Part shown: positions 44,150-53,778 of the stretch, in pieces
Layout: every line of letters starts with the position of its first letter
How positions within the stretch are numbered: position 1 is the first letter of the stretch
Assembly: GCF_027947535.2 (NCBI RefSeq)
Contig: NZ_JAAGKO020000046.1
Location: forward strand, 1 to 64,000
Reading direction: 5' to 3'
DNA length: 64,000 nt
From: Streptantibioticus silvisoli
GTDB lineage: Bacteria > Actinomycetota > Actinomycetes > Streptomycetales > Streptomycetaceae
Notes under the pieces: generated by a model
The model's database searches: none
The model's input: only the letters and a program-made list of their open reading frames with translations
Told to the model about the DNA's origin: nothing
Translations under genes and position numbers: made by a program

Positions 44150-45244
44150 TCAGTCGCGGCGTGCGGTGTGGCGGGGGCGGCGCGGGCCCTTGCGCGGCGG
44201 GTTGGTGAGGGTGATCTGCCGGACCAGCTGGTGGAAGCAGACCAGCGCGGTGATCGGCGGCAGGCCCGCGACCGCCAGCCGGACCGGGGTGCGGCCGGCG
44301 TGCGCCACGCACAGGTAGACCGCGATCGCGGAGAAGATCACCACCACCAGCCACGAGTGCGCGGCCCGCCTGCGGTGCACCGCCGCCCGCAGGATCGACA
44401 TCGACGCCACCAGCCACGGCCCGTAGACCAGCAGCGGCCAGAAGCCGGCCAGTTCGCCCACCACGCCGGGCACCGCGAGCCTGCGCAGCGGGTCGTAGGA
44501 GATCACGCCACTGAGCGCGCCGACGACCGCGACGACGACGGCGGTGAGCGCGGCCAGCGTGAGGCTGATCAGCTTCAGCCAGGAGATCGGGCCGGCCGCC
44601 TTCACCAGCCGCCGCACCCGCCGCCAGGCCCGGGCCAGCCGCTTGGACTGCCTGCGGTGCGCGAACCGCTGCCGGGGGATGCGCGGCGGCACGCTCTCCG
44701 GCGCCGAGGTCTGCAACAGCCGGGCCAGGCCCTCCTCGAACTCCCAGGACGGCCCGTACGTCTCCGCCTCGGCGGCGTCCATCCCCGGGTCCGCGATCCG
44801 CGGACCGGGACCGCCGGGGTATCCGCCGGCGGCGCCCGCGGCGGCCACGCCGTACGCCGGGGTCTCGTCCATCGCCGGATAGCCGCCCGGCCCGGCGCCG
44901 GCGTCGTAACCGCCCGTGTAGGCGCCGGTCTCGTACCCGGTGCCCTCGTAGGAGACGCCGGGGTACGTCTCACCGTCGTAGGACAGCGCCTCGTACCCCG
45001 TCGCCTCGTACCCCGTCGCGTCATAGGGCGCCGGCTCGTAGCCCCTGGACTCGTAGGCCCGCGTCTCGTAGACCCGCTGCTCGTACGCCGTGGGCTCGTA
45101 GGCCGTGGGCTCGTACGACAGCGTCTCGTACGCCTCGTAGTCCGGCAGCGCCCGCCCGCCGTACCCCGTGCCGCGCCGGCCGTCGTAGGGGGTCGCGCGG
45201 GCGTCCCACTCCTCACCGGGGTCCGGCCGGCCGCCGTGCCTCAC
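44150..45244 (-). CDS. DUF2637-like membrane protein with Tyr-repeat N-terminus
   Basis: About 364 aa. Residues ~35-115 are a tandem Tyr-rich region in which Tyr recurs every 5-8 residues in YE/YD pairs (YEPTAYEPTAYEQ, YDATGYEATGYEALSYD). A Gly/Pro/Ala stretch and a basic segment follow, then four membrane helices (LKLISLTLAALTAVVVAVVGA first), consistent with DUF2637. Function unknown; the acidic, Tyr-rich tail is probably cytoplasmic and could be a phosphorylation or phase-separation segment (inference). The start is uncertain: GTG 45244 gives VRHGGRPDPG, and longer in-frame starts exist to 45361. Confidence 0.7.
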   Translation of the reverse strand: MRHGGRPDPGEEWDARATPYDGRRGTGYGGRALPDYEAYETLSYEPTAYEPTAYEQRVYETRAYESRGYEPAPYDATGYEATGYEALSYDGETYPGVSYEGTGYETGAYTGGYDAGAGPGGYPAMDETPAYGVAAAGAAGGYPGGPGPRIADPGMDAAEAETYGPSWEFEEGLARLLQTSAPESVPPRIPRQRFAHRRQSKRLARAWRRVRRLVKAAGPISWLKLISLTLAALTAVVVAVVGALSGVISYDPLRRLAVPGVVGELAGFWPLLVYGPWLVASMSILRAAVHRRRAAHSWLVVVIFSAIAVYLCVAHAGRTPVRLAVAGLPPITALVCFHQLVRQITLTNPPRKGPRRPRHTARRD

Positions 45245-45481
45245 GGTCGCACACCCCGTACCGGGGGGAGCGCCAGCGCGCGCGCCTCCCGCTGTCCACC
45301 ATCCACGCGCCGGGCGTACGCCCCCTCGTGCCTGTCGCTCACCGTTGTCACAGCCCTTCAACGAAGCATTCTTTGCCGGGATACGCCCTCATAAAGACAA
45401 ATGTCCGCTTTGGTCAAAAGGGGCATCCGCACCGCGCCACCGCGGGCCACCGTGCGGGGTCGGCCACGTAAGCTGGCCGGT

Positions 45482-46414
45482 GTGGAGGATTCAGGCGAAC
45501 CACGCGACCGCGGACGCGAATACCGGATGGCGGAGCTGGCCAAGGAAGCCGGAGTCAGCGTGCGGACGCTGCGGTTCTACCGCGAACGCCGGCTGCTGCC
45601 GCCGCCCCGCCGCCAGGGCCGCATCGCCTGGTACGGCGACGCCCACCTGGCCCGGCTGCGCACCGTCGCCGCCCTGCTGGAACGCGGTCACACCCTCGGC
45701 GGCATCGCCGACCTGATCGCCGCCTGGGAGAACGGCCGCGACGTCGGCGAACTCCTGGGCCTGGAAAGCGCGTTGGCCACCCCCTGGTCCGAGGAGACCC
45801 CGGTGCGCCTCACCCCGCCCGAACTCGCCGACTCCTTCGGCGCCGACGTCACCGCCGACAACCTCGCCACCGCCCTCGACATCGGCTACATAGCGGTCGA
45901 CGGCGACGACGTCGTACACGTCAGCCGCCGCCTGCTCGACGCCTCCGCCGCCCTGGTCCGCGAGGGCGTGCCGCTGTCGGCCGTGCTGGCCACCGGGCGC
46001 GAGGTGCGGCGCCATGTCGACGCGCTGGCCGACCTGTTCACCGTGCTGACCCGCACCCACGTCATCGACGCCGCCGCCCCCGACCTGCCGGCCGGCGCCG
46101 CCACCCGGCTGGCGGAGGCCCTCGACCGGCTGCGCCCGCTGGCGAAGAACGTGGTCGAGGCGGAGCTGTCCATGGCCATGGACCGCCGCGTCACCACCGA
46201 ACTCGACGCCTGGCTCTCCACCCGCACCCCCGCCACCGCCGCCCCGGCCGACGCCCCGCCCGCCCCGGCCGACGCCCCGGCAGCGGACTCCACCCCGGGC
46301 CCCGCCGCGGACTCCGCCCCGGACGCCGTCGCGGGCCCCGCCGCGGACTCCACCCCGGACGCCGTCGCGGACCCGGGCGCCGAGTCCGCCCGCGGTGAGG
46401 CGCCGCACCGGTGA
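45482..46414 (+). CDS. MerR-family transcriptional regulator
   Basis: A 310-aa regulator. The MerR HTH (YRMAELAKEAGVSVRTLRFYRERRLLPPPRRQGRIAWYGDAHLARL, residues 14-60) is followed by a helical effector domain. The last 65 residues are a disordered repeat of PAADSTPDAVA units. TAAGCT (45469-45474) is 7 nt before GTG 45482, so the message is probably leaderless and this is the true start. It overlaps the GNAT gene by GTGA. Confidence 0.88.
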   Translation: MEDSGEPRDRGREYRMAELAKEAGVSVRTLRFYRERRLLPPPRRQGRIAWYGDAHLARLRTVAALLERGHTLGGIADLIAAWENGRDVGELLGLESALATPWSEETPVRLTPPELADSFGADVTADNLATALDIGYIAVDGDDVVHVSRRLLDASAALVREGVPLSAVLATGREVRRHVDALADLFTVLTRTHVIDAAAPDLPAGAATRLAEALDRLRPLAKNVVEAELSMAMDRRVTTELDAWLSTRTPATAAPADAPPAPADAPAADSTPGPAADSAPDAVAGPAADSTPDAVADPGAESARGEAPHR

Positions 46415-46938
46415 GAATCGCCTTCAGCCCGCTGACCCGCGCCGACTTCCCGCTGCTGGCCTCCTGGCTGGCGCTGCCGCACGTACGCGCCTGGTGGCTC
46501 GACCCGGAGCCCACGGTCGCCGCCGTCGAGGCGCACTACGGCGACGTGGTGGACGGCGCCGACCCGATGCGCGCCTGCGTCATCCGGCTCGACGACGCCC
46601 CCGTCGGGCTCATCCAGGCGTACCGGCACACCGACGAGCCCGACTGGGACCGCACGGTGGGCGTGCCGGACGTGGCCGGCGTCGACTACCTCATCGGTCC
46701 CGCCGAACACCGTGGCAAGGGCGTCGGCAGCGCCGCCATCCGCGCCTTCGCCCTGCTCGTCCTCGACTCCTACCCGGACGTCACCGGCGTCGTCGCCGTG
46801 CCGCTCGCCGCCAACCGCGCCTCCTGCCGCGCTCTGGAGAAGGCCGGTTTCCGCCATCTGGAGTCCCGCGAACTCGCCACCGACGACCCCGCCGACGCCG
46901 GCATCAGCGCGATCTACCTGCTGTCGCGGCCGGGTTGA
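46411..46938 (+). CDS. GNAT acetyltransferase, AAC(6')-like
   Basis: A 175-aa protein similar to aminoglycoside 6'-N-acetyltransferase-like GNATs: FSPLTRADFPLLASWLALPHVRAWW, DYLIGPAEHRGKGVGSAAIRAFALL (acetyl-CoA loop), NRASCRALEKAGFRHL. It could acetylate an aminoglycoside, but many homologs act on siderophore hydroxylysine. GTGA overlap with the MerR gene implies shared regulation. Confidence 0.85.
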   Translation: MRIAFSPLTRADFPLLASWLALPHVRAWWLDPEPTVAAVEAHYGDVVDGADPMRACVIRLDDAPVGLIQAYRHTDEPDWDRTVGVPDVAGVDYLIGPAEHRGKGVGSAAIRAFALLVLDSYPDVTGVVAVPLAANRASCRALEKAGFRHLESRELATDDPADAGISAIYLLSRPG

Positions 46939-47021
46939 GCCCTTGGGCGCTCTTGAGCCCCTGAGCCCTTGAGTTCCTGTGCCTCCGTGCCCCTGCGGCG
47001 GCCGGTCCGGCCGTCGCGTCC

Positions 47022-48218
47022 TCACAGGGCCGCCCGGTCGCCGGTGGAGACCGCCGTCGTGGCGCCGGCGCCGCGGGTGGCGTCGGCGGCGACCTGGCGG
47101 GCGGTGAGGGCGTAGCCGATGTCCGGCTCGGCGGTGGAGCGGGCGAAGACCACGCCGTAGACCCGGCCGCCGGTGGTCAGCAGCGGGCCGCCGGAGTTGC
47201 CGGGGCGCACATCGGCGCGCAGCTGGTAGACCTCGCGGGTGGTGGAGTTGTCGCCGTAGATGTCCTGGCCGGTGGCGGTGATGCGGGACGCGACGGTGGC
47301 GGCGCGTACGTCGAGGCCGCCGTTCTGCGGGTAGCCGGCCACTACCGCGGGCGCCGCACGGGCGGCCGGGCCGGCGAAGGGCAGGACGGGCGCGGACAGG
47401 CCGGGCACGTCGAGGACGGCGATGTCCGTCTCCGGGTCGAACAGCACCACCCGCGCCCGGTACGGCAGCCCGACCCCGCCGACCTGGACGGCGGGCGAAC
47501 GGACCCCGGCGACCACGTGGGCGTTGGTCATGACGTGGTCGGCGGCGTAGACGAACCCGCTGCCCTCCTGGCCGCGCCGGCCGCCGGAGACGTCGGCGAC
47601 GCCCGAGATCTTGACGACGCCCGCCCGGGCGGCCCGGATCGCGGCGGGGGTCACCGCGTCGCCGGAGGGGGCGGGCACTGTGGCCGCCGGCTCGTTCTCG
47701 AAGGGGTTGAAGACCTGCGGGAACCCGGCTCCCGACAGCGCTCCGGCGGCGCTGCTGAACCACGTCGGGGTCTGCGAGGGCATCACGTGGTCCACCGCGC
47801 CGAGCACCGCCGACCCGCGGATCTGCCGGCTCAGCAGCGCCGCCGGCGAGGTCGCGAGCACGCCCGCGAACACCCAGGCGAACACCAGCAGCGCGACCGC
47901 GCCGGCCGCCGCGCCGCCGACGCCGTCCAGTCCCCGCACCGGCCCCCACTCCAGGTGCCGGCGCACCCGCCAGGCCAGCAGCCCGGCCAGCGCGTGCCCG
48001 ATCCCGGCCGGCACCAGGACCACCAGCAGCGCGACGACCAGCGCGCCCGTCGTGCCGGGCGTCGTCGGGCGCAGCGCGAACGGCAGCGCCCACACGCCGA
48101 GCACCGCGCCGCCGACGAAGCCGGCGAGCAGGATGCAGCTCGCCACCAGGCCGCGGCGGTACCCGGAGACGGCGAACGCGATCGCCAGCAGGGCGATCAC
48201 CAGGTCGAGCAGGTTCAT
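47022..48218 (-). CDS. MarP-family membrane serine protease
   Basis: A 398-aa protein. A CvpA-like membrane domain with four helices (residues 1-150; LLDLVIALLAIAFAVSGYRRG) is joined to a trypsin-like periplasmic protease with His234 (TNAHVV), Asp in DPETDIAVL and Ser342 (GNSGGP). In Mycobacterium tuberculosis MarP protects against acid by activating a peptidoglycan hydrolase. ATG 48218 is preferred over upstream in-frame starts. Confidence 0.9.
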   Translation of the reverse strand: MNLLDLVIALLAIAFAVSGYRRGLVASCILLAGFVGGAVLGVWALPFALRPTTPGTTGALVVALLVVLVPAGIGHALAGLLAWRVRRHLEWGPVRGLDGVGGAAAGAVALLVFAWVFAGVLATSPAALLSRQIRGSAVLGAVDHVMPSQTPTWFSSAAGALSGAGFPQVFNPFENEPAATVPAPSGDAVTPAAIRAARAGVVKISGVADVSGGRRGQEGSGFVYAADHVMTNAHVVAGVRSPAVQVGGVGLPYRARVVLFDPETDIAVLDVPGLSAPVLPFAGPAARAAPAVVAGYPQNGGLDVRAATVASRITATGQDIYGDNSTTREVYQLRADVRPGNSGGPLLTTGGRVYGVVFARSTAEPDIGYALTARQVAADATRGAGATTAVSTGDRAAL

Positions 48219-48675
48219 ACCGGAGAAAACGCCCACCGCCCCCGCGACGGTTCCACGAGTGCCGCGTTTCACTCAAAGGGGTCATATGTTCGACTGGGGG
48301 AGGAGCGCCGTCCGCCCGGCGCCGCGCTCCCCGCCCCGTTTCCCGCACTGTCAGCCCCGCTCCGCGCTCCCCGCTCCGTCCGCCCGTACTCCGTTCCCCG
48401 CACTCCGTTCCCGACGAGAACCACCACCCCGCCGGCATCGAGTTCCGTCCCGCCCTCGCCGACCGGGCACTCACCGCGTTCATGGAGGACGCCGGCCGTT
48501 ACGCACGTACGCGGGGACGCCGCCCACCACGTACGGTTCCGAAAGCGTCAGCCACCACGTACACCGGCGGAAAAGCCCCCCTGCGTCACCGCATCATCCC
48601 GGCGGCCTGCGGTGGCGCGAGCTTGATGTCGTTTTTCCGCTGGCCCCGCGGGGGCCGACCGGTGATGCTGAAGGG
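48219..48675. other. Spacer containing a coding-like remnant
   Basis: From about 48411 to 48510 the plus strand reads ENHHPAGIEFRPALADRAL and TAFMEDAGRYAR with strong G/C third-position bias, but without a start or continuation. It may be a gene remnant. The left 150 bp is C-rich low complexity (CTCCCCGC/CCGTTCCC repeats). Confidence 0.35.
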
Positions 48676-50169
48676 GTGTACCAGGACTTCGAGAACTGCG
48701 TGCGGGCCGTGCGGTCGAAGGACGCCCGGTTCGACGGGTGGTTCTTCACCGCGGTGCGGACCACCGGGATCTACTGCCGGCCGAGTTGCCCGGTGGTGCC
48801 GCCCAAACCGGAGAACATGACCTTCTACCCCAGCGCGGCCGCCGCCCAGCAGGCCGGGTTCCGGGCGTGCAAGCGCTGCCGGCCGGACGCCAGCCCGGGC
48901 AGCCCGCAGTGGAACGTGCGGGCCGACGTGGTGGCCCGCGCGATGCGGCTGATCGGCGACGGCGTCGTGGACCGGGAGGGCGTGCCGGGCCTGGCCGCCC
49001 GCCTCGGCTACAGCACCCGTCAGGTGGAACGCCAGCTGCTCGCCGAGCTGGGCGCCGGGCCGCTCGCGCTGGCCAGGGCCCAACGGGCGCAGACCGCGAG
49101 GCTGTTGATCGAGACGACCGGGCTGACGATGACCGACGCGGCGTTTGCGGCCGGGTTCGCCAGCATCCGGGCGTTCAACGAGACGGTGCGGGGCGTCTTC
49201 GCCCTGTCGCCGACCGAGCTGCGCGAACGGGCCCGCGGGCGCGCCGCCGGTGCGGGGCCGGCGGACGCGAGCGGCACGCCGGGGGCGCTGTCGCTGCGCC
49301 TGCCGTACCGCCGGCCGCTGTGCCCGGACAACCTGTTCGGGCATCTGGCGGCCACCGCGGTGCCGGGCGTGGAGGAGTGGCGGGCCGGCGCGTACCGGCG
49401 GACGCTGCGGCTGCCGCACGGGCCGGGCGTGGTCGCGCTGAGCCCGCGCGACGGGCACATCGCCTGCGAGCTGCGGCTGGGCGACCTGCGGGACCTGGCG
49501 ATCGCCATCAGCCGCTGCCGCCGGCTGCTCGACCTGGACGCGGACCCGGTGGCCGTCGACGAACTGCTGTCCCGGGACCCGGTGCTGGCACCGCACGTGC
49601 GCAAGGCCCCGGGGCGCCGGGTGCCGGGGACGGTGGACGGTCCGGAGTTCGCCGTCCGGGCGGTGCTGGGCCAGCAGGTCTCCACCGCGGCCGCCCGCAC
49701 GCACGCCGGACGGCTGGTGGCCGCGCACGGCGAGCCGGTGCGGGACCCGGAGGGCGGGCTGACGCACCTGTTCCCGTCCGCCGAGGCGCTGGCCGGGCTC
49801 GATCCGCAGGCCCTGGCCATGCCGGCCTCCCGGCGCACCACCGTCACGTCGCTGGTGGCCGCGCTGGCCGACGGCACGATCGACCTCGACGTGGGCGGGG
49901 ACTGGACCGAGGCACGGGCCCGGCTGGCCCGGCTGCCGGGGTTCGGGCCGTGGACGGTGGAGTCGGTCGCCATGCGGGCGCTGGGCGATCCGGACGCCTT
50001 CCTGCCCACCGACCTCGGAACCCGCCGCGCCGCAAAGGAGTTGGGCCTGCCGGCCACCCCGGCGGCGTTCACCCGGCACGCGGAGGCGTGGCGCCCGTGG
50101 CGGGCGTACGCCGTGCAGTACCTGTGGGCCACCACGGACCACGCCGTCAACCACCTCCCGAAGGACTGA
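48676..50169 (+). CDS. AdaA-AlkA fusion: methyl-DNA sensor and 3-methyladenine glycosylase
   Basis: A 497-aa protein. The Ada Zn domain ([21 protein letters not shown]; Cys34 and Cys38, and Cys in ACKRCRPD) accepts methyl groups from DNA phosphotriesters. An AraC HTH follows ([19 protein letters not shown]). Next come the AlkA N-terminal domain and HhH-GPD glycosylase ([27 protein letters not shown], catalytic Asp446). It both senses and repairs alkylation damage. The GTG start is tight against GAAGG, and the message may be leaderless. Coupled to ogt by TGATG. Confidence 0.94.
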   Translation: MYQDFENCVRAVRSKDARFDGWFFTAVRTTGIYCRPSCPVVPPKPENMTFYPSAAAAQQAGFRACKRCRPDASPGSPQWNVRADVVARAMRLIGDGVVDREGVPGLAARLGYSTRQVERQLLAELGAGPLALARAQRAQTARLLIETTGLTMTDAAFAAGFASIRAFNETVRGVFALSPTELRERARGRAAGAGPADASGTPGALSLRLPYRRPLCPDNLFGHLAATAVPGVEEWRAGAYRRTLRLPHGPGVVALSPRDGHIACELRLGDLRDLAIAISRCRRLLDLDADPVAVDELLSRDPVLAPHVRKAPGRRVPGTVDGPEFAVRAVLGQQVSTAAARTHAGRLVAAHGEPVRDPEGGLTHLFPSAEALAGLDPQALAMPASRRTTVTSLVAALADGTIDLDVGGDWTEARARLARLPGFGPWTVESVAMRALGDPDAFLPTDLGTRRAAKELGLPATPAAFTRHAEAWRPWRAYAVQYLWATTDHAVNHLPKD

Positions 50170-50702
50170 TGTTCATGCGCAACCACACCGTGGCCGACTC
50201 CCCCGTCGGGCCGCTGACCCTGGTGGCCACCGACGGCGCGCTGAGCGGCCTGTACATGGAGCAGCACCGGCACCGCCCCGACGAGTCCACCTTCGGCGCC
50301 CCGGACACCGCGCCCTTCGGTGCCGTCATCGAGCAGCTACGGGCCTATTTCGCCGGGGAGTTGACCGACTTCGACCTGCCCCTGGCGCCGGCCGGCACAC
50401 CGTTCCAGCGCCGGGTGTGGGACGCGCTGCGCGAGATCCCGTTCGGCGACACCCTCACGTACGGGCAACTGGCCCGGCACATCGGGCAGCCGACCGCGTC
50501 GCGCGCGGTGGGCCTGGCCAACGGCAGGAACCCGGTGAGCATCGTCGTGCCGTGCCACCGGGTGGTCGGCTCCGACGGCAACATGACCGGTTACGGCGGC
50601 GGCGTGGAACGCAAGCGGTTCCTGCTCGACCTCGAACAGGGCCGCTCCGGCGACGCGTTGTTCCCGCTGAACGGCAACGCCGCGGCCGGGGCGCTGTTCT
50701 GA
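50169..50702 (+). CDS. ogt: Methylated-DNA--protein-cysteine methyltransferase
   Basis: A 177-aa suicide enzyme for O6-methylguanine: [50 protein letters not shown] with acceptor Cys129. Its start overlaps the AdaA-AlkA stop. The C-terminus ends in a short Gly/Ala tail. It would be induced together with its partner by alkylation. Confidence 0.95.
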   Translation: MFMRNHTVADSPVGPLTLVATDGALSGLYMEQHRHRPDESTFGAPDTAPFGAVIEQLRAYFAGELTDFDLPLAPAGTPFQRRVWDALREIPFGDTLTYGQLARHIGQPTASRAVGLANGRNPVSIVVPCHRVVGSDGNMTGYGGGVERKRFLLDLEQGRSGDALFPLNGNAAAGALF

Positions 50703-50778
50703 CGCACCGTTATTTATGGGCGCCGGGCGAGGTTCCGTCGGTCCGCGGCCGGGCGGGGCGGTCTTGGTCGGGGCGGCC

Positions 50779-51633
50779 TCAGTCGGAGGGTGCCCGGTCG
50801 GGACGGTCCAGGTCGGAGCGGTCCCGGACCGGGGCGCGGTCGGGGCGGTCGCGGTCGGCGGTCTGGCGGGTTCGTTGCAGCCGGGCGGCGATCGCCCGGG
50901 CGCACGCGTCGGTGGAGGTGTCCGCGGTGTCGACCTCGACGTCGTAGATGACGCCGCGGTGGACCAGGTCGGCCTGACCGGCGGCCATGCCGGGGACGCG
51001 GTCGGGGCGGCCGCGTTCCCGCCCGGCGGCGGTGGCCGCGTCGCACCACACGCCCGCCCACAGCACCGGCAGCCCGGCGAAGGCGGTGCGCAGCCGGTCC
51101 TGGGAGGCGCCGCCGCCGAGGAAGACGTCGTCGACGATGATCCGCGCGCCGGCCCGCACCGTCGCGGCGAGCCCGGCGACCCAGGCGGCCTCCAACCCCC
51201 GGAACCCGTCGCCGACCACGACCTCGCCGCCGGGGCCGAAGGCGATGCCGGTCCCGTCGCCCGGGGAACGCAGCCGGCCGGGCAGCGCCGCGACGAAGTC
51301 GTCGATGCCGAAGGCGAGCCACGGGTCGGGCAGCAGGTCCTGAAGGGCCCGCGCGATGCTCGACTTCCCCGCGCTGGAACCGCCGTTGAGCACGACGATC
51401 CGGACGGGCGCTTCCGGCGCGAGTGCCTCTGCCTGCGGCGCCGGGGCGTCCTCCGCCTGCGGCGCCAAGGCGTCCTCTGGCGCTGGTCCCGGCTCGGGGG
51501 CCGCTTCCGCCTCCGGGGCTGTGGCTGGGGTCGCCGCCGCCTCCGGGGCCGGCGCCGGTGCCGGGGTTGACGGCAGTGCGGCCTCCGCCTCCGGGGCCGG
51601 GGCTCGTACCGGCACTGAGGACTGACGGACCAT
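50779..51633 (-). CDS. Chloramphenicol phosphotransferase-like P-loop kinase
   Basis: A 284-aa protein. After a ~70-residue Ala/Pro/Glu repeat extension comes the CPT domain: VLNGGSSAGKSSIARALQDLL (P-loop), FGIDDFVAALP, VIYDVEVDTA. CPT proteins phosphorylate chloramphenicol or act as uncharacterised kinases; resistance is possible, not shown. The C-terminus is rich in RPDRAP. It starts within the hydrolase stop (TGATG), so the pair is coupled. Confidence 0.8.
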   Translation of the reverse strand: MVRQSSVPVRAPAPEAEAALPSTPAPAPAPEAAATPATAPEAEAAPEPGPAPEDALAPQAEDAPAPQAEALAPEAPVRIVVLNGGSSAGKSSIARALQDLLPDPWLAFGIDDFVAALPGRLRSPGDGTGIAFGPGGEVVVGDGFRGLEAAWVAGLAATVRAGARIIVDDVFLGGGASQDRLRTAFAGLPVLWAGVWCDAATAAGRERGRPDRVPGMAAGQADLVHRGVIYDVEVDTADTSTDACARAIAARLQRTRQTADRDRPDRAPVRDRSDLDRPDRAPSD

Positions 51634-52331
51634 CAGATCCAGCCCTCCAGCGAGGCCATGAAGCCGTCGTGGTCGTCGCGGTGGATGCAGTGCCCGGTGC
51701 CTTCGACCCTGCGGATCTCGAAGCCGCGGCCGGTGAGCAGGGCCGCCTCGGCGGGGCCGGTCAGGTAGCTGACTTCGGGCAGCTGGACCAGTGAGGGCAC
51801 CAGCGGCCGTTCGGGCAGGAACGTGGCGAGCGCGCCGCCGGCCAGGAAGTCGGCCACCGCCGGGTCCCACACCTGCAAGGTGGCCAGCTCGATGTCCAGA
51901 TCGTCCTCGGGCCAGCGGGAGTTGAAGAACTGGATCTGGCGGCGCGACATGCGCGCGTAGGTGCGGAACATCGCCGGGCCCATCTGCCGGGCCTGATCGG
52001 TGACGCACCACGCGGGGTCGGAGTAGATCGCGCGCGCCGGCCGCAGCCGGTCCACCGCCAGCGACAGGGCCAGGCCGCCGAGGGAGTGGCCGATCGCGAG
52101 CTCCGCGCCGGCCGGCAGGGTCTCGGCCAGGTCGTCGGCGAACAGCGACGGTGTGTATACGTCGGCCCGGCCGCTGCCGCCGTGACCGCGCAGGTCGGCG
52201 GCGATCACCCGGTAGCCGCGATCGGCCAGCTCGGGACCGACCCGGTGCCACAGCCGGTGGTCCGACATCATCCCGTGCACCAGCAGCGCGATCCGCTCCC
52301 CGCTGCCCCATTCGTGCGTACTCAGCCGCAT
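51633..52331 (-). CDS. Alpha/beta hydrolase
   Basis: A 232-aa protein. LLVHGMMSDHRLWHRVGPELADRGYRV, DLRGHGGSG, nucleophile in GHSLGG, final TGHCIHRDDH. Substrate unknown. ATG 52331 follows GGGGGA and begins with the family-like MRLSTHEWG; upstream in-frame starts (52343, 52412) are possible. Coupled to the CPT-like gene. Confidence 0.83.
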   Translation of the reverse strand: MRLSTHEWGSGERIALLVHGMMSDHRLWHRVGPELADRGYRVIAADLRGHGGSGRADVYTPSLFADDLAETLPAGAELAIGHSLGGLALSLAVDRLRPARAIYSDPAWCVTDQARQMGPAMFRTYARMSRRQIQFFNSRWPEDDLDIELATLQVWDPAVADFLAGGALATFLPERPLVPSLVQLPEVSYLTGPAEAALLTGRGFEIRRVEGTGHCIHRDDHDGFMASLEGWI

Positions 52332-52540
52332 CCCGTCCCCCATCCCTCGGTGGTCCGCCGCTTCCGTGGGCGCCGTCGCCCCGTCCCGGCGCCCACGCGG
52401 CCGCCCGGACACCGTCCGTCATCAGATCACGACCCGCTCGGGCCGGGCACGCGGATCGGCTCCAGGAATACCCGCGCGCCACGCGTGGTTGTCGCAGCCT
52501 GCGGGGGCCGACGGACGGGCGACGGAAAGAGGGTGCGGTC

Positions 52541-52918
52541 ATGGCCACGGTCGAGCTGACCAAGGACAACTTCAACGAGGTCGTGACGGACAACGGCTTC
52601 GTACTGATCGACTTCTGGGCCTCCTGGTGCGGCCCGTGCCGGTCGTTCGCGCCGGTCTACGACAAGGCCTCGGACCGTCACGACGACGTGGTCTTCGGCA
52701 AGGTCGACACCGAGGCGCAGCCGGAACTGGCCGCCGCCTTCGACATCCGGTCGATCCCCACCCTGATGATCATCCGCGACGGCATCGCGGTCTTCGGCGA
52801 GCCCGGCGCACTGCCGGAGCAGGCCCTGGAATCGGTGATCGGCCAGGCCCGCGCCCTCGACATGGACGACGTACGCACCAAGGTCGCCGAGGCGAAGGCG
52901 GCCGAGACCGGCGAGTGA
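52541..52918 (+). CDS. Thioredoxin
   Basis: A 125-aa cytosolic disulfide reductase with WCGPC at residues 29-33 and the cis-Pro in SIPTLMIIRDG. The C-terminus has an extra helix (VRTKVAEAKAAE), as in Streptomyces paralogs separate from trxA. GGAAAGAGG lies about 8 nt before the ATG. Confidence 0.92.
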   Translation: MATVELTKDNFNEVVTDNGFVLIDFWASWCGPCRSFAPVYDKASDRHDDVVFGKVDTEAQPELAAAFDIRSIPTLMIIRDGIAVFGEPGALPEQALESVIGQARALDMDDVRTKVAEAKAAETGE

Positions 52919-53778
52919 CCGCACCCACCGCCTTACTCGGCGGGCGGCATGACCACCCCCGGCACGCCAGGTCCGGGCCGAGACCGACCCCCGGCCCCAC
53001 CGGGCGGGCGAGCGCCGCACGGGTGACCGCGAACCGGGCGCTCACCGGGCACGGCCAGCGCACGTTCGGGCACGGACGTTCGGGGGCGCGACCGGAGGCA
53101 CGTCCGGGTGAGGGCATCCGGGGTACGTCGGAGTACGTCTGGGTACGGGACGGCCGGAGCACGTCAGGATCGGTGCGTGTGCGGGTGACCGGGGCAGGAT
53201 CGGTACGGGACAGCCGGAGTACGTCAGGATCGGTGCGTGTGCGGGCGCGGCCAGCCGGAGCAGCCGGAGCAGCCGGTACGGGACGGCCGGAGTACGTCAG
53301 GAACGGTGCGTGTACGGGGGACCGGGGCAGGATCGGTACGGGACCCGGAGTACGTCAGGATCGGTGCGTGTGCGTGTGCGTGTGCGTGTGCGTGTGCGTG
53401 TGCGTGTGCGTGTGCGTGTGCGGGCGCGTGTGCGGCCAGCCGGAGCAGCCGGTACGGGACGGCCGGAGCACGTCAGGAACGGTGCGTGACGGGTCCGATC
53501 AACCGGCGCACAACCGGGCAACATCAACCGGAGCCCACCCGGATACGGACACCCCGGACCACCGCAGACCGCGGACAACCGGACCACGCTCGCCGCGCCG
53601 CACCCCCGCTGCACCAGCCCCATCCGCCGACGCCTTGCGTCATCTGCGGCAACCTCCGAGGCTCGCGTCAGCCGCCAACGCCCCGCGTCAACCACCGCCG
53701 CCGCATCAGCCGCTGACACCCCGCGCCTGCTGACGCCCCGCGTCAACAACTGCCCCGCGCCCGCCTGCTGACGTTGCG
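52919..53778. repeat. Gene-free minisatellite and hexanucleotide array
   Basis: Five copies of a unit beginning GGTACGGGAC and ending near GGTGCGTG start at 53142, 53202, 53275, 53335 and 53451. Nine perfect GTGCGT units fill 53364-53417. From 53640 on, CTGACGCCCCGCGTCAAC-like units follow. No coding character on either strand. Confidence 0.85.

Noticed and set aside
45886-48483. 865-aa minus-strand open frame across MerR, GNAT and marP
   Set aside because: Reads against or out of frame with three well-supported genes.
48676-50702. Frameshifted double gene rather than an AdaA-AlkA fusion
   Set aside because: A single frame runs through Ada, HTH and HhH-GPD domains; this fusion is a known actinobacterial arrangement.
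53364-53417. Possible CRISPR array
   Set aside because: Perfect 6-bp tandem repeats without spacers; the larger units also lack unique spacers and no cas gene is present.
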